Source: Anaerolineaceae bacterium UBA6105
Lineage (GTDB): Bacteria; Chloroflexota; Anaerolineae; Anaerolineales; Anaerolineaceae
Assembly (NCBI GenBank): GCA_002423495.1
Contig: DIWN01000072.1
Location: 22,036-33,273 of the forward strand
Direction: 5' to 3'
DNA length: 11,238 bases
In this document: one piece after another, positions 1 through 6,936 of the stretch
How the letters are laid out: every line of letters begins with the position of its first letter
Numbering within the stretch: position 1 is the stretch's first letter
Program-made: the position numbers and the translations under genes
Notes under the pieces: generated by a model
What the model was told of the DNA's origin: nothing
The model's database searches: none
The model's input: only the letters and a program-made list of their open reading frames with translations

Positions 1-1118
1 TTGGCTTCCACCGCCTGGTGCAGCCCGTCTGACCAGCGCCTTCCGGGCATCATGCGGCCGGTGAACTCATCCACGATCACGACTTCACCGTTCTGGACGA
101 TATATTCCTTGTCCCGGCGGAATAGGAACATTGCCCTCAGAGATTGCTCGAGGAAGCCCATCAAGCGTGCCTGTTCGGGATTGATATCCTCAGGTCGCTC
201 AGGGTCCGAAAGCGGCTCACCGAGCATTTCTTCCACGTGGGCAATGCCGGCCTCAGTCAGATTGACAATTTGATCTTTTTCGGAAACCTCATAATCTTCG
301 GGGTTAAGTGCTTTGACAATGTGCGCCATGCGGATGTAGTTCTCCGAATCCTCATGTGAAGGACCCGAGATGATCAAAGGTGTTCGCGCTTCATCGATCA
401 GGATATTGTCCACCTCGTCGATTATGGCAAAGTGATGAGGGCGCTGAACGCGCTGGTCCCAGCGCATGGTGATGTTGTCGCGCAGGTAGTCAAAACCAAA
501 CTCGCTGTTGGTTCCGTAGGTGATGTCAGCCAGGTAGGCTTGCTTGCGGGGCACAGGTCTGAGCAGATCAGTGGCTTCAGCCAGGGATCTCTCACTGGGA
601 TCAAAGATGAAAGCCCGATCGTTGCCTTCCGAGCTTCCCGCAGACTGGAGCACGCCCACGCTCAAGCCCAGCATGGCAAAGATCGCGCCCATCCAGCGAC
701 CGTCGCGCCTTGCCAGGTAATCGTTGACAGTGATCAGGTGCGCGCCTTTTTCTTCCAGCGCGTTAAGGTAGAGCGGCAGCGTGGAGGAGAGGGTTTTACC
801 TTCACCCGTGCGTAATTCCGAGATGCCGCCCTGGTGCAGATTGATGCCGCAGATCAACTGAACGTCGTAGTGACGCTGCCCCAACACGCGTTTGCCGGCT
901 TCCCGCACGGTCGCGAAAGTTTCCGGCAGGAGGTCGTCGAGCGTCTCGCCATTCGCCAGGCGGGTTTTAAACTCGACTGTCTTGGCTCTGAGCTCCTCAT
1001 CACTCAATTTCTCAAATTGTGCTTCGAGAGCGTTGATCTGGTCTACAATGATTACCAGTTGGTCAATTTTCTTTTTATGCGGATCTGGCTTCAAGATCTG
1101 CCCAAGTTTTTTGAACAT
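1..1118 (-). CDS. secA: Protein translocase ATPase SecA, N-terminal part (gene runs off the left edge)
   Basis: SecA is the cytoplasmic motor ATPase that drives unfolded preproteins through the SecYEG channel. The 372 codons visible begin MFKKLGQILK at the ATG at 1116-1118, with a moderate AGGGA ribosome site 8 bases upstream. Family landmarks appear in order: Walker A TGEGKT (residues 104-109), VNDYLARRD (131-139), DITYGTNSEFGFDYLRDN (198-215), Walker B/DEAD-like DEVDNILIDEARTPLIISG (234-252, with Asn where Ser is usual), the preprotein cross-linking region from about 253, and VIVDEFTGR followed by GRRWSDGLHQAVEA at the window edge. Compared with E. coli SecA as I recall it, about 27 extra residues lie between LSVGVLQS (152-159) and VPRKQAY (189-195), an insertion I associate with Chloroflexota. 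The rest of the protein lies outside the window. Identity is near certain. Confidence 0.97.
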   Translation of the reverse strand, partial: MFKKLGQILKPDPHKKKIDQLVIIVDQINALEAQFEKLSDEELRAKTVEFKTRLANGETLDDLLPETFATVREAGKRVLGQRHYDVQLICGINLHQGGISELRTGEGKTLSSTLPLYLNALEEKGAHLITVNDYLARRDGRWMGAIFAMLGLSVGVLQSAGSSEGNDRAFIFDPSERSLAEATDLLRPVPRKQAYLADITYGTNSEFGFDYLRDNITMRWDQRVQRPHHFAIIDEVDNILIDEARTPLIISGPSHEDSENYIRMAHIVKALNPEDYEVSEKDQIVNLTEAGIAHVEEMLGEPLSDPERPEDINPEQARLMGFLEQSLRAMFLFRRDKEYIVQNGEVVIVDEFTGRMMPGRRWSDGLHQAVEA

Positions 1119-1163
1119 ATGTTATTCCCTGTGAGTCATTCATCCAATTAATTTTGGGTCGCC

Positions 1164-1178
1164 AAAACCACCGGTTTT
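1164..1178 (-). other. Small hairpin in the secA leader
   Basis: AAAACC and GGTTTT form a 6-bp stem around a 3-base loop inside the predicted secA 5' leader, about 45 bases upstream of the start codon. Because A/T pairs dominate, the stem is weak. It could be a leader element or chance. Confidence 0.3.
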
Positions 1179-1196
1179 AGCTTCCCGCAATGGGTG

Positions 1197-1205
1197 ATTA
1201 TAGCA
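1197..1205 (-). promoter_or_regulatory. Extended -10 promoter of secA
   Basis: On the minus strand the sequence reads TGCTATAAT, a perfect TATAAT with the TGn extension. No good -35 box lies 16-18 bases upstream, which suits an extended -10 promoter. The predicted start is near 1190, giving a leader of about 70 bases before the secA ATG. Confidence 0.7.
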
Positions 1206-1352
1206 TACCGCCTGCGTAAAGTCTTCCAAGCATCGGTGCGGCGTACAAGTAAAACAAATCTTCTCGTAGGTCGGACATCGTGCCCATAGGTAATTCCTCA
1301 ATTGAAATTGACTTGGTCTTTGCTAATGACGTTTTTTACCAATATTCGTGAC

Positions 1353-1384
1353 GTCAGGTTCAACTGCGGAACCTGACCTACGCG
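1353..1384. repeat. GTCAGGTT hairpin repeat, copy 1
   Basis: GTCAGGTTC (1353-1361) pairs with GAACCTGAC (1369-1377) around a 7-base loop, followed by CTACGCG. The 31 bases from 1354 match copy 3 (1539-1569) at 29 positions. Confidence 0.8.
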
Positions 1385-1462
1385 TATATCTCTTTTTTCC
1401 AATAAAAATGAAAGTCAGACCTGTCCAGTTTTTCCTCTCACTCTATGCAAGCATCCATGTAG

Positions 1463-1487
1463 GTCAGGTTGTGTTTTTCAACCTGAC
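1463..1487. repeat. GTCAGGTT hairpin repeat, copy 2
   Basis: GTCAGGTTG (1463-1471) and CAACCTGAC (1479-1487) form a perfect 9-bp stem with a TGTTTTT loop. It has the same arms as copies 1 and 3 but a different loop, and TAG precedes it, giving the TAGGTCAGG form of the family. Confidence 0.75.
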
Positions 1488-1537
1488 ATCACGAAGCTCA
1501 GCATGGATCTCTTTTTGAATTTGCAAGCGCTCATCAT

Positions 1538-1569
1538 ATCAGGTTCAATTGCGGGACCTGACCTACGCG
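1538..1569. repeat. GTCAGGTT hairpin repeat, copy 3
   Basis: ATCAGGTTC (1538-1546) and GGACCTGAC (1554-1562) form an imperfect stem around AATTGCG, followed by CTACGCG. It is nearly identical to copy 1, in the same orientation, 185 bases away. Confidence 0.8.
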
Positions 1570-1696
1570 CTATCAGAAAGCAACCCCCAAAAAAATCATA
1601 AAGTATTTCGCAGGATTGCGCACTTCAATCCGACATAATTTGGATGGTAAACACCATCTTGATTAAGCAATGCAACCCGGCTTACCACAAAAAGGC

Positions 1697-1732
1697 AGAT
1701 CGCCGCGGTCGCTTTGCTCCCTCGCGATGACG
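1697..1732. repeat. GC-rich interspersed repeat ending TCGCGATGACG
   Basis: This segment has the form AGATCGCCGCGGTCGC followed by CTCGCGATGACG, with ATCGC near one end pairing to GCGAT near the other. It resembles a type of short non-coding repeat that I recall from spacers of many bacteria, including Chloroflexota. Only one copy is clear here, so the call rests on recall rather than on internal repetition. Confidence 0.4.
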
Positions 1733-1794
1733 TGTGATTTTTGTTTGTGCCGCTTATCAAATGAATACGATATCTACAAAGGTCAGGTTTTATT

Positions 1795-1828
1795 GGTGGA
1801 GTGGTGAAAAAACACCATTCGCCCTACA
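1795..1828 (-). repeat. Structured repeat R2, left copy
   Basis: On the minus strand this reads TAGGGCGAATGGTG, then TTTTTT, then CACCACTCCACC, forming an imperfect hairpin. It aligns with the plus-strand element at 8484-8517 at about 25 of 34 positions, sharing TAGGGCG, AATG, the T-run loop and CACTCC. Confidence 0.6.
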
Positions 1829-1949
1829 AAGGAGGTGGGAGCAGGACTAAACGTAAGTATGATATTTTTTTGTAGGTCGGAATGAGGCTGCGAATTGACG
1901 GTGGTTTGGCGGTTAACTCGAAGCAGACTCACTCCGACACCCACTTCAA

Positions 1950-2002
1950 CGGCGGATGGAGGGCACAATACATTGGTCCATCACACCATTTAATGTGCCC
2001 CC
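1950..2002 (-). repeat. Structured repeat R1, left copy
   Basis: Read on the minus strand, 53 bases start GGGGGCAC and end GTGCCCTCCATCCGCCG. The GGGGGCAC and GTGCCCTC arms can pair with one G-T wobble around a 28-base interior. The element aligns without gaps to 8338-8390 on the plus strand, with 41 of 53 positions identical. Confidence 0.75.
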
Positions 2003-2106
2003 AATCACGTCCTATGAAGAGATTGTTTCATGCGCTATTGTCGGGTTGAATCCTATTCGCTACTCTTTGGGGCATATGCTAAACAATTCGACCGACGATT
2101 AAACCA

Positions 2107-2134
2107 AACCAGGTCTGCGATTGCAGACCTGGTT
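2107..2134 (-). terminator. Rho-independent terminator of the C11 protease gene
   Basis: AACCAGGTCTGC (2107-2118) and GCAGACCTGGTT (2123-2134) form a perfect 12-bp stem with a 4-base loop, 16 bases past the stop codon at 2151. On the minus strand it is followed by TGGTTTAAT, only a modest T-tract. Confidence 0.8.
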
Positions 2135-2150
2135 CTGAACTAAAGGATCA

Positions 2151-4700
2151 CTAATCAACTATGATGCTTGTATACACCGGCGTCACGTTCCCATCCAGAT
2201 CCGCCACCAGGAAACCAACCAGGTAGTTCCCACTCGGCAAGTATTCCTGCCCCCACTGGAAGGGCTGGCTGCCAAAGGTGAGGGTGTCCCCATCGCTGGT
2301 GGAAACCTTGCTAACCGCTCCGTTGGCGTCCAGATCCAACCATTTGTAAGAGATCGTGAAGGTGTCTCCAGGATTTGGTGTAATTTCCCAAGGAGCTGCA
2401 GCCGTGTCGTTACCCTCGAAACCAAGCACCTGGAATAAATATTCATCCTTGAACAGGAGTTGGGCTCTGCGGGTATCGCCGGTGTCGCTGAAAGTGTAGG
2501 TCCCATCCACCGCATAAACCGCCTGCTCAGCCGAAGCCCCGTAGGAGACCGGGTTTAGCAGCGCGATGCCTGATTCTGTTCCATTTGTGATGGTGAAAAC
2601 GAGTGGTTCAAACTCAAAGTTGAGCCTGAAAGATTCCGCGTCTGGCCAGATGGGGTAATAAACACCCGATTCAGTGCCGGTGGTAGGACTTTCAAGATAA
2701 TCCGTATCCGCCACATAAATACTATTGGATGCCGTATCAATCAGACCGGTAAAGAGGTAGATATAGCCGATGTTCTCACCCGTAATGGTCGTGCTAAGCG
2801 TGATCACATCCCCTGGGGAGACCCTGTTGGCGCTGGCGCTGATGTCCGAAACCGCGATAGCACCCAAGCCGGGTATCTGGCTGGCGCGGGTGACGTTCAC
2901 CGCTTCCATGGCAGTATCTATGAACTGCCTGCCGCTGTAGTGATAGCCCAGGAAATCATCCCAAAGGGAGGCTTGGCTGAAAGAGTTGGCAATCACCGAG
3001 TAGGATGCCATGCCAGTGGAAGCTGTGCTGTAGAGCTGAGAATTGGGGAAATAGATCGCTATGCCTGTGGAACCCGGCTTCGAAGGACCGTGCTTCTCCG
3101 CCACCACGACCCGGGAAAGCGCGCTCAGGATGTTGTTCGCATGCTGACGCGTGGTGTTGTCGCCGGCGTATTTGGCCGTCAGGGCTGCAAAATGCCCCAG
3201 GTCAATGAATGAGGGTGGCACGTTGGTGCCGAAGATGGAGGTGTAGGATTGCGCATAACTGCGCGCCTGTGCCACCGCCCGCTGATCGAGGCTCTGCATA
3301 TGATAGGAGAATTGATTAACCGCGTTTAATAATAGCGGCAGGTCTTCAAGATTTACCGCCGTCAACGTGATGTTTTGCTCAAGCTGGCTTGCTAACTGCG
3401 CGGCGCTCATACGATTGACGTACCATCCGCCCCCACTTGAATTTTGCGCCAGAAATTCCGCGCGTGCCTGGTCATCAACCACCCGCTGATCCTGGCTGAT
3501 GTAAGAATCAACAATATTCGCTGCGATCTCTTCCGTGGTCACATCCGGGTTATAAACCATCAGGCTCAGGAAGGCGGTGTAAGCCCAACCAAGACCCGGT
3601 TCAGTCTCCTCAGACGCCACGGCATAGCGCGCGTAGGGTGCCAAAGCAGTGTAGACTTCCATTTGGCTCATCAGGCAGGCATCCAAGCCAATCAGGTCGA
3701 ACTTGTCGATCCCGGTTGTTTGAATGGTATTCGCCAGTGCATCTTCCAGCTCGTTGAGATAGATAATGTCATCTTTCATCGCCGAAACCAATGGCGCGTT
3801 GCTGCTGCGGTCGCGCTGAGCGGGGGATGGATCGCTCCAGCCGCCCGGCCAGCCCATGCCGTGGTCCGACATGATCAAAACGTGCTTGTCAGCCGGGAAG
3901 CTCTGGATCGCCCAGGTCAGGAAATCCGAGAGGGTATTGGCATCGCCCATATTCTTCTCGCCCAGGTCCATTATCAGTTCCGAGCCGAGGTTGTTCAGAT
4001 CATCGTCATAGGTCACCAGGTATCGCCGGGTTGTGTCCCAGTTGCCGTCCCCCGAGTAGCCTCCGCGGAAACGGTCGATCTGGCTGACAATTGTGACTTG
4101 ATCAGAGGAACCGATCATCTCCATTTCATTGAGGTCCATCATGATGTCACGTTCGAGCGCCTGGTCATCTGCATCCTGGTACATCATCACCAGCCACTTC
4201 TGCCCGGAATTTTCACCAGCGTTGATGGCTGTTGGACAGGGTGTGCTCGTCGCACCCGGCTGAAGTGCTTGTGTTGGTTCTGTGTAAGCTGGCACACTTT
4301 GCCCGGGATCCTGCTCAGGAGCAGTCATCTCTGGCAGCAGCGATTCAACCCCGCAGCCTTTCAAAATAAAGTAAAGCACAATTCCCAAGATAATGATCCC
4401 AATAACTCCACCGCAACTTTTGTTGCTGCCGCTGGAGCCCGTCAGACCGCCAAGGCCACCCGTGCTGCCGGAGCCGCTTGAACTACTAGAGCTGCCAAGC
4501 CCGCTTATCAAACCGCCGAGCCCGCCCAAGCCACTGCTTCCGCTTGTGGAGGAGCCACTCGGATAGGTTGGCCTGGTGGGTTTCGCGCTTGGCTTGGCCG
4601 CACCAGCTGGCCTGCGAACCGGGCGCTCTGCTTGTGTGGTCGGGCGATTACTGCTCTTGCGCCGACGGCCTGCGTTTACTTCAGGAATTTGATCAGACAT
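2151..4700 (-). CDS. Membrane-anchored clostripain-like cysteine protease (peptidase family C11)
   Basis: The 849-residue protein has four parts. Residues 1-97 are Arg/Pro-rich and then a low-complexity Gly/Ser/Leu tail (about 50-93). Residues 98-115 are one hydrophobic segment; the positive charges before it predict N-inside, C-outside. Residues 166-590 are a C11 peptidase domain, with catalytic His280 in MSDHGMGW and catalytic Cys342 in GLDACLMSQMEV. Asp340, two residues before the Cys, sits where the C11 family places its S1 acid, suggesting cleavage after Arg or Lys. Residues 610-849 are probably beta-rich and unassigned. The start has a GGAAGG ribosome site 5 bases upstream. A strong terminator follows. 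It is longer than characterised members such as clostripain because of the tail and C-terminal module. Candidate self-cleavage sites between the catalytic residues are Arg296, Arg298 and Lys309. The physiological substrate is unknown. Confidence 0.9.
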   Translation of the reverse strand: MSDQIPEVNAGRRRKSSNRPTTQAERPVRRPAGAAKPSAKPTRPTYPSGSSTSGSSGLGGLGGLISGLGSSSSSSGSGSTGGLGGLTGSSGSNKSCGGVIGIIILGIVLYFILKGCGVESLLPEMTAPEQDPGQSVPAYTEPTQALQPGATSTPCPTAINAGENSGQKWLVMMYQDADDQALERDIMMDLNEMEMIGSSDQVTIVSQIDRFRGGYSGDGNWDTTRRYLVTYDDDLNNLGSELIMDLGEKNMGDANTLSDFLTWAIQSFPADKHVLIMSDHGMGWPGGWSDPSPAQRDRSSNAPLVSAMKDDIIYLNELEDALANTIQTTGIDKFDLIGLDACLMSQMEVYTALAPYARYAVASEETEPGLGWAYTAFLSLMVYNPDVTTEEIAANIVDSYISQDQRVVDDQARAEFLAQNSSGGGWYVNRMSAAQLASQLEQNITLTAVNLEDLPLLLNAVNQFSYHMQSLDQRAVAQARSYAQSYTSIFGTNVPPSFIDLGHFAALTAKYAGDNTTRQHANNILSALSRVVVAEKHGPSKPGSTGIAIYFPNSQLYSTASTGMASYSVIANSFSQASLWDDFLGYHYSGRQFIDTAMEAVNVTRASQIPGLGAIAVSDISASANRVSPGDVITLSTTITGENIGYIYLFTGLIDTASNSIYVADTDYLESPTTGTESGVYYPIWPDAESFRLNFEFEPLVFTITNGTESGIALLNPVSYGASAEQAVYAVDGTYTFSDTGDTRRAQLLFKDEYLFQVLGFEGNDTAAAPWEITPNPGDTFTISYKWLDLDANGAVSKVSTSDGDTLTFGSQPFQWGQEYLPSGNYLVGFLVADLDGNVTPVYTSIIVD

Positions 4701-4796
4701 GACTACCTTCCAATCTTTGTTAAAATATCAGATCAGCTATATTGGGTATTTTAATCCATTTATGAGGGGGGGATATGTTTGATTAAAACAGTGGTC

Positions 4797-5864
4797 TCAA
4801 GGTCTGACGAGATCATGGTCCGCATCTGATTGATGAGAATGTTCATGATCTTCTTCGTTTTCGCGTTGATGGGCATGAAAGTGGCTGTGGCTGTATTCAA
4901 CCATTTCCCGAACGAGGTCATCCCCTATGCTTCTCAATTCCACTTTGGTGTGTTTGTGGGGATGCGTGTGCTGGATGCTGATGGTATCGGTGATCAAAAA
5001 CCAGGTGGCAGCTGCCATCAAAATCAAACCTACCCAAAAACTTGCCATTGGAAGCACGCGGAAGATCAGGAAAGAGAAAATCACCCCCAGAAACGGCGCG
5101 ATGGCATAGTAGGCACTGGTTTTTGCCGCGCCAAGCTGCATTTGGGCTTTGACATAGTAATTGATGCTCAAACCGTAAGCCACAAAGCCAAGCAGCATCG
5201 TCAGCAAGATAAAACCAACCTGAGGAAAGGCTTCTCGCGTGAGCAAAGCCAAAATCAGGGAACCAAATCCTGATCCGATCCCTTTGATGATGACGATGTC
5301 CGAACTGGTTCGGTTGGAGAGCCTGCGGGTGAAGTTGTTTTCGAGCCCCCAGGCAGTGCTTGCCGCCAAAATCAGGAGCGAGCTGCTCGAAAAGCGAAAT
5401 GCCGAAAAGTCCTCCAGCGAAAGGAGCACGCTTGCCAGAGTCACCAACACAATCCCGATCCAAAGTTTTCGGGAAATTGCCTCTTTGAACAAAAACAGAG
5501 CAATCAATGAGGTGGCAACAATCTCAAAATTGTTTAATAGGGAAGCATTTGCCGCCAGGGTGCTCCTGAGACCAAACATCAACAGCGCGGGAGCGAGGAT
5601 GTCCAGCAGAACCATTCCCAGGATGTATGGTTTCTCATTCTTTGTGATGGGAGCAAAGGTTCTGTCTTTTGGCTCAGTGCGAAAGATCCACAGCCCAAGC
5701 ATGCCCAAACCAGCCCCAAGATACAAAAACGCTGCCATATACAATGGCTCCACGGACCCCAGAAGCAGCCGGGAGAAAGGCATGTTCAGGGCATAGAGAG
5801 CGGCAGCAAGAAACGCGAATGCGGTTGCCTCACGCAGGCTGTTGGATTTTTTCCGACTGAGCAT
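4797..5864 (-). CDS. DMT-superfamily (EamA-type) permease with a histidine-rich C-terminal tail
   Basis: The 355-residue protein has about ten hydrophobic helices (starting near 14, 41, 80, 105, 133, 160, 190, 214, 248 and 274), the two-times-five layout of drug/metabolite transporters. NNFEIVATSLIALFLFKEAI (111-130) and LGAAKTSAYYAIAPFLGVIF (244-263) match the paired EamA pattern of a polar turn followed by a conserved helix. The last 57 residues are hydrophilic and hold 12 histidines in three clusters (299-305, 326-332, 340-344) plus His350, interspersed with Asp and Glu, so metal binding is plausible. The substrate cannot be read from sequence. The gene starts 69 bases after the SPFH gene, across a terminator, with only a weak GGGA ribosome site, and ends 96 bases before the protease ATG with no terminator seen between, so the two may be cotranscribed. 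Confidence 0.9.
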   Translation of the reverse strand: MLSRKKSNSLREATAFAFLAAALYALNMPFSRLLLGSVEPLYMAAFLYLGAGLGMLGLWIFRTEPKDRTFAPITKNEKPYILGMVLLDILAPALLMFGLRSTLAANASLLNNFEIVATSLIALFLFKEAISRKLWIGIVLVTLASVLLSLEDFSAFRFSSSSLLILAASTAWGLENNFTRRLSNRTSSDIVIIKGIGSGFGSLILALLTREAFPQVGFILLTMLLGFVAYGLSINYYVKAQMQLGAAKTSAYYAIAPFLGVIFSFLIFRVLPMASFWVGLILMAAATWFLITDTISIQHTHPHKHTKVELRSIGDDLVREMVEYSHSHFHAHQRENEEDHEHSHQSDADHDLVRP

Positions 5865-5887
5865 ACGGATATTTTCCCATAAAAATC

Positions 5888-5916
5888 AAAAGCCGGCGAA
5901 CACTAAGCCGGCTTTT
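5888..5916 (-). terminator. Rho-independent terminator after the SPFH gene
   Basis: AAAAGCCGGC and GCCGGCTTTT pair (10 bp) around a 9-base loop, starting 17 bases past the SPFH stop codon. On the minus strand TTTTGATTTTTA follows. The A- and T-runs on both sides would let it act in both directions, but no plus-strand gene reads into it. Confidence 0.85.
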
Positions 5917-5933
5917 GTTGCTAATGACCAGAA

Positions 5934-6791
5934 TTATTCAGGTTCCTGGGCGGGCAGGGTTAGAAAACGGGAAACATCAATCATCGTGTTACTGCCACTG
6001 GTCATCACCTGGGGCAGGATCCCATTCCATTTGGTCAGGAAGAGGTATTGAAGGTATTCTGGCGTCAGAGCGCCGGTGTCGTTGAGCGCTTTTTGCGCGT
6101 CAGCCTGACCCTTCGCCTGCGCGATTACGGTTTGGGCGTCAATCTCTGCCTGCGCCAGCTTCTGCTTGGAAGTTTCCACCTGCTGCTGCGCTACCTGTTT
6201 TGACTCAATCGCTTGCTGGTACTCCGCAGAAAAGTCAACGTTGACAATGTTGAAGTTTTCGACCACAACAAAGTAGGGCTCCAATTGCTTAGTTAGCTTT
6301 TCTTCAGCCAAAAGCCGGACTTCGTCACGCTTGGTGATCAACTCTTCTGCCGTGAATTGGGCTGTTACAGCTTTGAAGGTGTTCTGAATCGCCGGCGCGA
6401 CGATGATGTTGGCGTAATCCGCGCCAATCTTCTCATAAACTTCCTTGGCGCGGGTGCCGTCCAGGTGATAGTTAACCGCAATAATTGAGGTCACTACCTG
6501 CAGGTTTTCGGACACAGCTGTCGCCTGAGCTTCATCCTTTTGCGTTCGCACATTCATCAACACCACGCGTTCCACGAATGGGAGCTTAAAATTAATCCCG
6601 GGGTAAGAGACCCGATCGACCGCGCTAAATTGCAGAACCACGCCGATATTTCCTGCCGGAACTTCATAAAACAGCGAAGTTGCCAAAATGATTACCGCCA
6701 GAGCAATTAAGATTATTGGTACCACCCGCTTGTTTAGCTTCACACTTTTAGCGGGGTTTGAATTTGCTGTTGAAAATTTTCCATCGAACAT
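5934..6791 (-). CDS. SPFH/prohibitin-like membrane protein
   Basis: The 285-residue protein has a short basic N-terminus, one transmembrane helix (about 23-41), then an SPFH (band 7) domain. Prohibitin-type landmarks are VPAGNIGVVLQF (44-55), PGINFKLPFVERVVLMNVRTQ (64-84) and VVVENFNIVNVDFSAEYQQAIESKQVAQQ (175-203). An Ala/Gln/Lys-rich coiled coil runs from about 190 to 236, and the end motif LTPEYLQYLFLTKWNGILPQV (242-262) is also prohibitin-like. Such proteins form large rings at the membrane and act as scaffolds, often modulating membrane proteases. No NfeD partner or FtsH gene is adjacent. The start has a strong AGAGGTGA ribosome site 4 bases upstream. The stop is followed by a clear terminator, so it appears to be a single-gene unit, divergent from the MFS gene. 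Confidence 0.93.
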   Translation of the reverse strand: MFDGKFSTANSNPAKSVKLNKRVVPIILIALAVIILATSLFYEVPAGNIGVVLQFSAVDRVSYPGINFKLPFVERVVLMNVRTQKDEAQATAVSENLQVVTSIIAVNYHLDGTRAKEVYEKIGADYANIIVAPAIQNTFKAVTAQFTAEELITKRDEVRLLAEEKLTKQLEPYFVVVENFNIVNVDFSAEYQQAIESKQVAQQQVETSKQKLAQAEIDAQTVIAQAKGQADAQKALNDTGALTPEYLQYLFLTKWNGILPQVMTSGSNTMIDVSRFLTLPAQEPE

Positions 6792-6920
6792 AGTGTCACC
6801 TCTTTCATGCTAATTATTTCATATATTTGTTAGAGTTGCGATAGATTATCTAAGGTGTCCGAGGAGTACATCGTAGATACCAGAAATAAGGTCGAAACTT
6901 ACCAATTCCCAGGCTTTACT

Positions 6921-6929
6921 TGATACAAT
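6921..6929 (+). promoter_or_regulatory. Extended -10 promoter placing the transcript start at the MFS start codon
   Basis: TGATACAAT contains TACAAT (one mismatch to TATAAT) plus the TGn extension. Transcription would begin about 7 bases after the box, at 6936-6937, which is the A of the MFS ATG. No Shine-Dalgarno sequence precedes that ATG, so the two observations agree on a leaderless mRNA. Confidence 0.5.
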
Positions 6930-6936
6930 TTCGGGC

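Larger units (their letters stand above)
1119..2150. other. Gene-free spacer rich in small hairpin repeats
   Basis: About 1 kb lies between the secA start and the protease stop with no open frame that looks coding. A 61-codon minus-strand frame at 1783-1968 runs through repeat hairpins and has no family signature. The spacer holds the secA promoter, three copies of a GTCAGGTT hairpin, a GC-rich interspersed repeat near 1700, two structured repeats shared with the 8.3-8.5 kb spacer, and the protease terminator. Single half-units starting TAGGTCGG occur at 1267 and 1873. Confidence 0.75.

Noticed and set aside
432..1151. Plus-strand open frames of 105-127 codons
   Set aside because: They are antisense to secA, whose reading frame carries every expected motif.
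1353..1569. CRISPR-like array
   Set aside because: The three repeats are hairpins with variable loops and irregular spacing (about 80-110 bases), with no constant spacer length and no cas gene.
3444..4481. 345-codon open frame on the plus strand
   Set aside because: It lies wholly antisense to the C11 protease, has no family motif, and reads through the region encoding the catalytic His and Cys. It is a by-product of the protease's codon use.
5239..5796. 185-codon plus-strand frame
   Set aside because: It is antisense to the DMT permease and has no recognisable domain.
4701..6791. SPFH, DMT and C11 genes as a dedicated membrane-proteolysis system
   Set aside because: Same strand and adjacency alone do not show it; a strong terminator separates SPFH from the other two, and no FtsH or NfeD partner is present.
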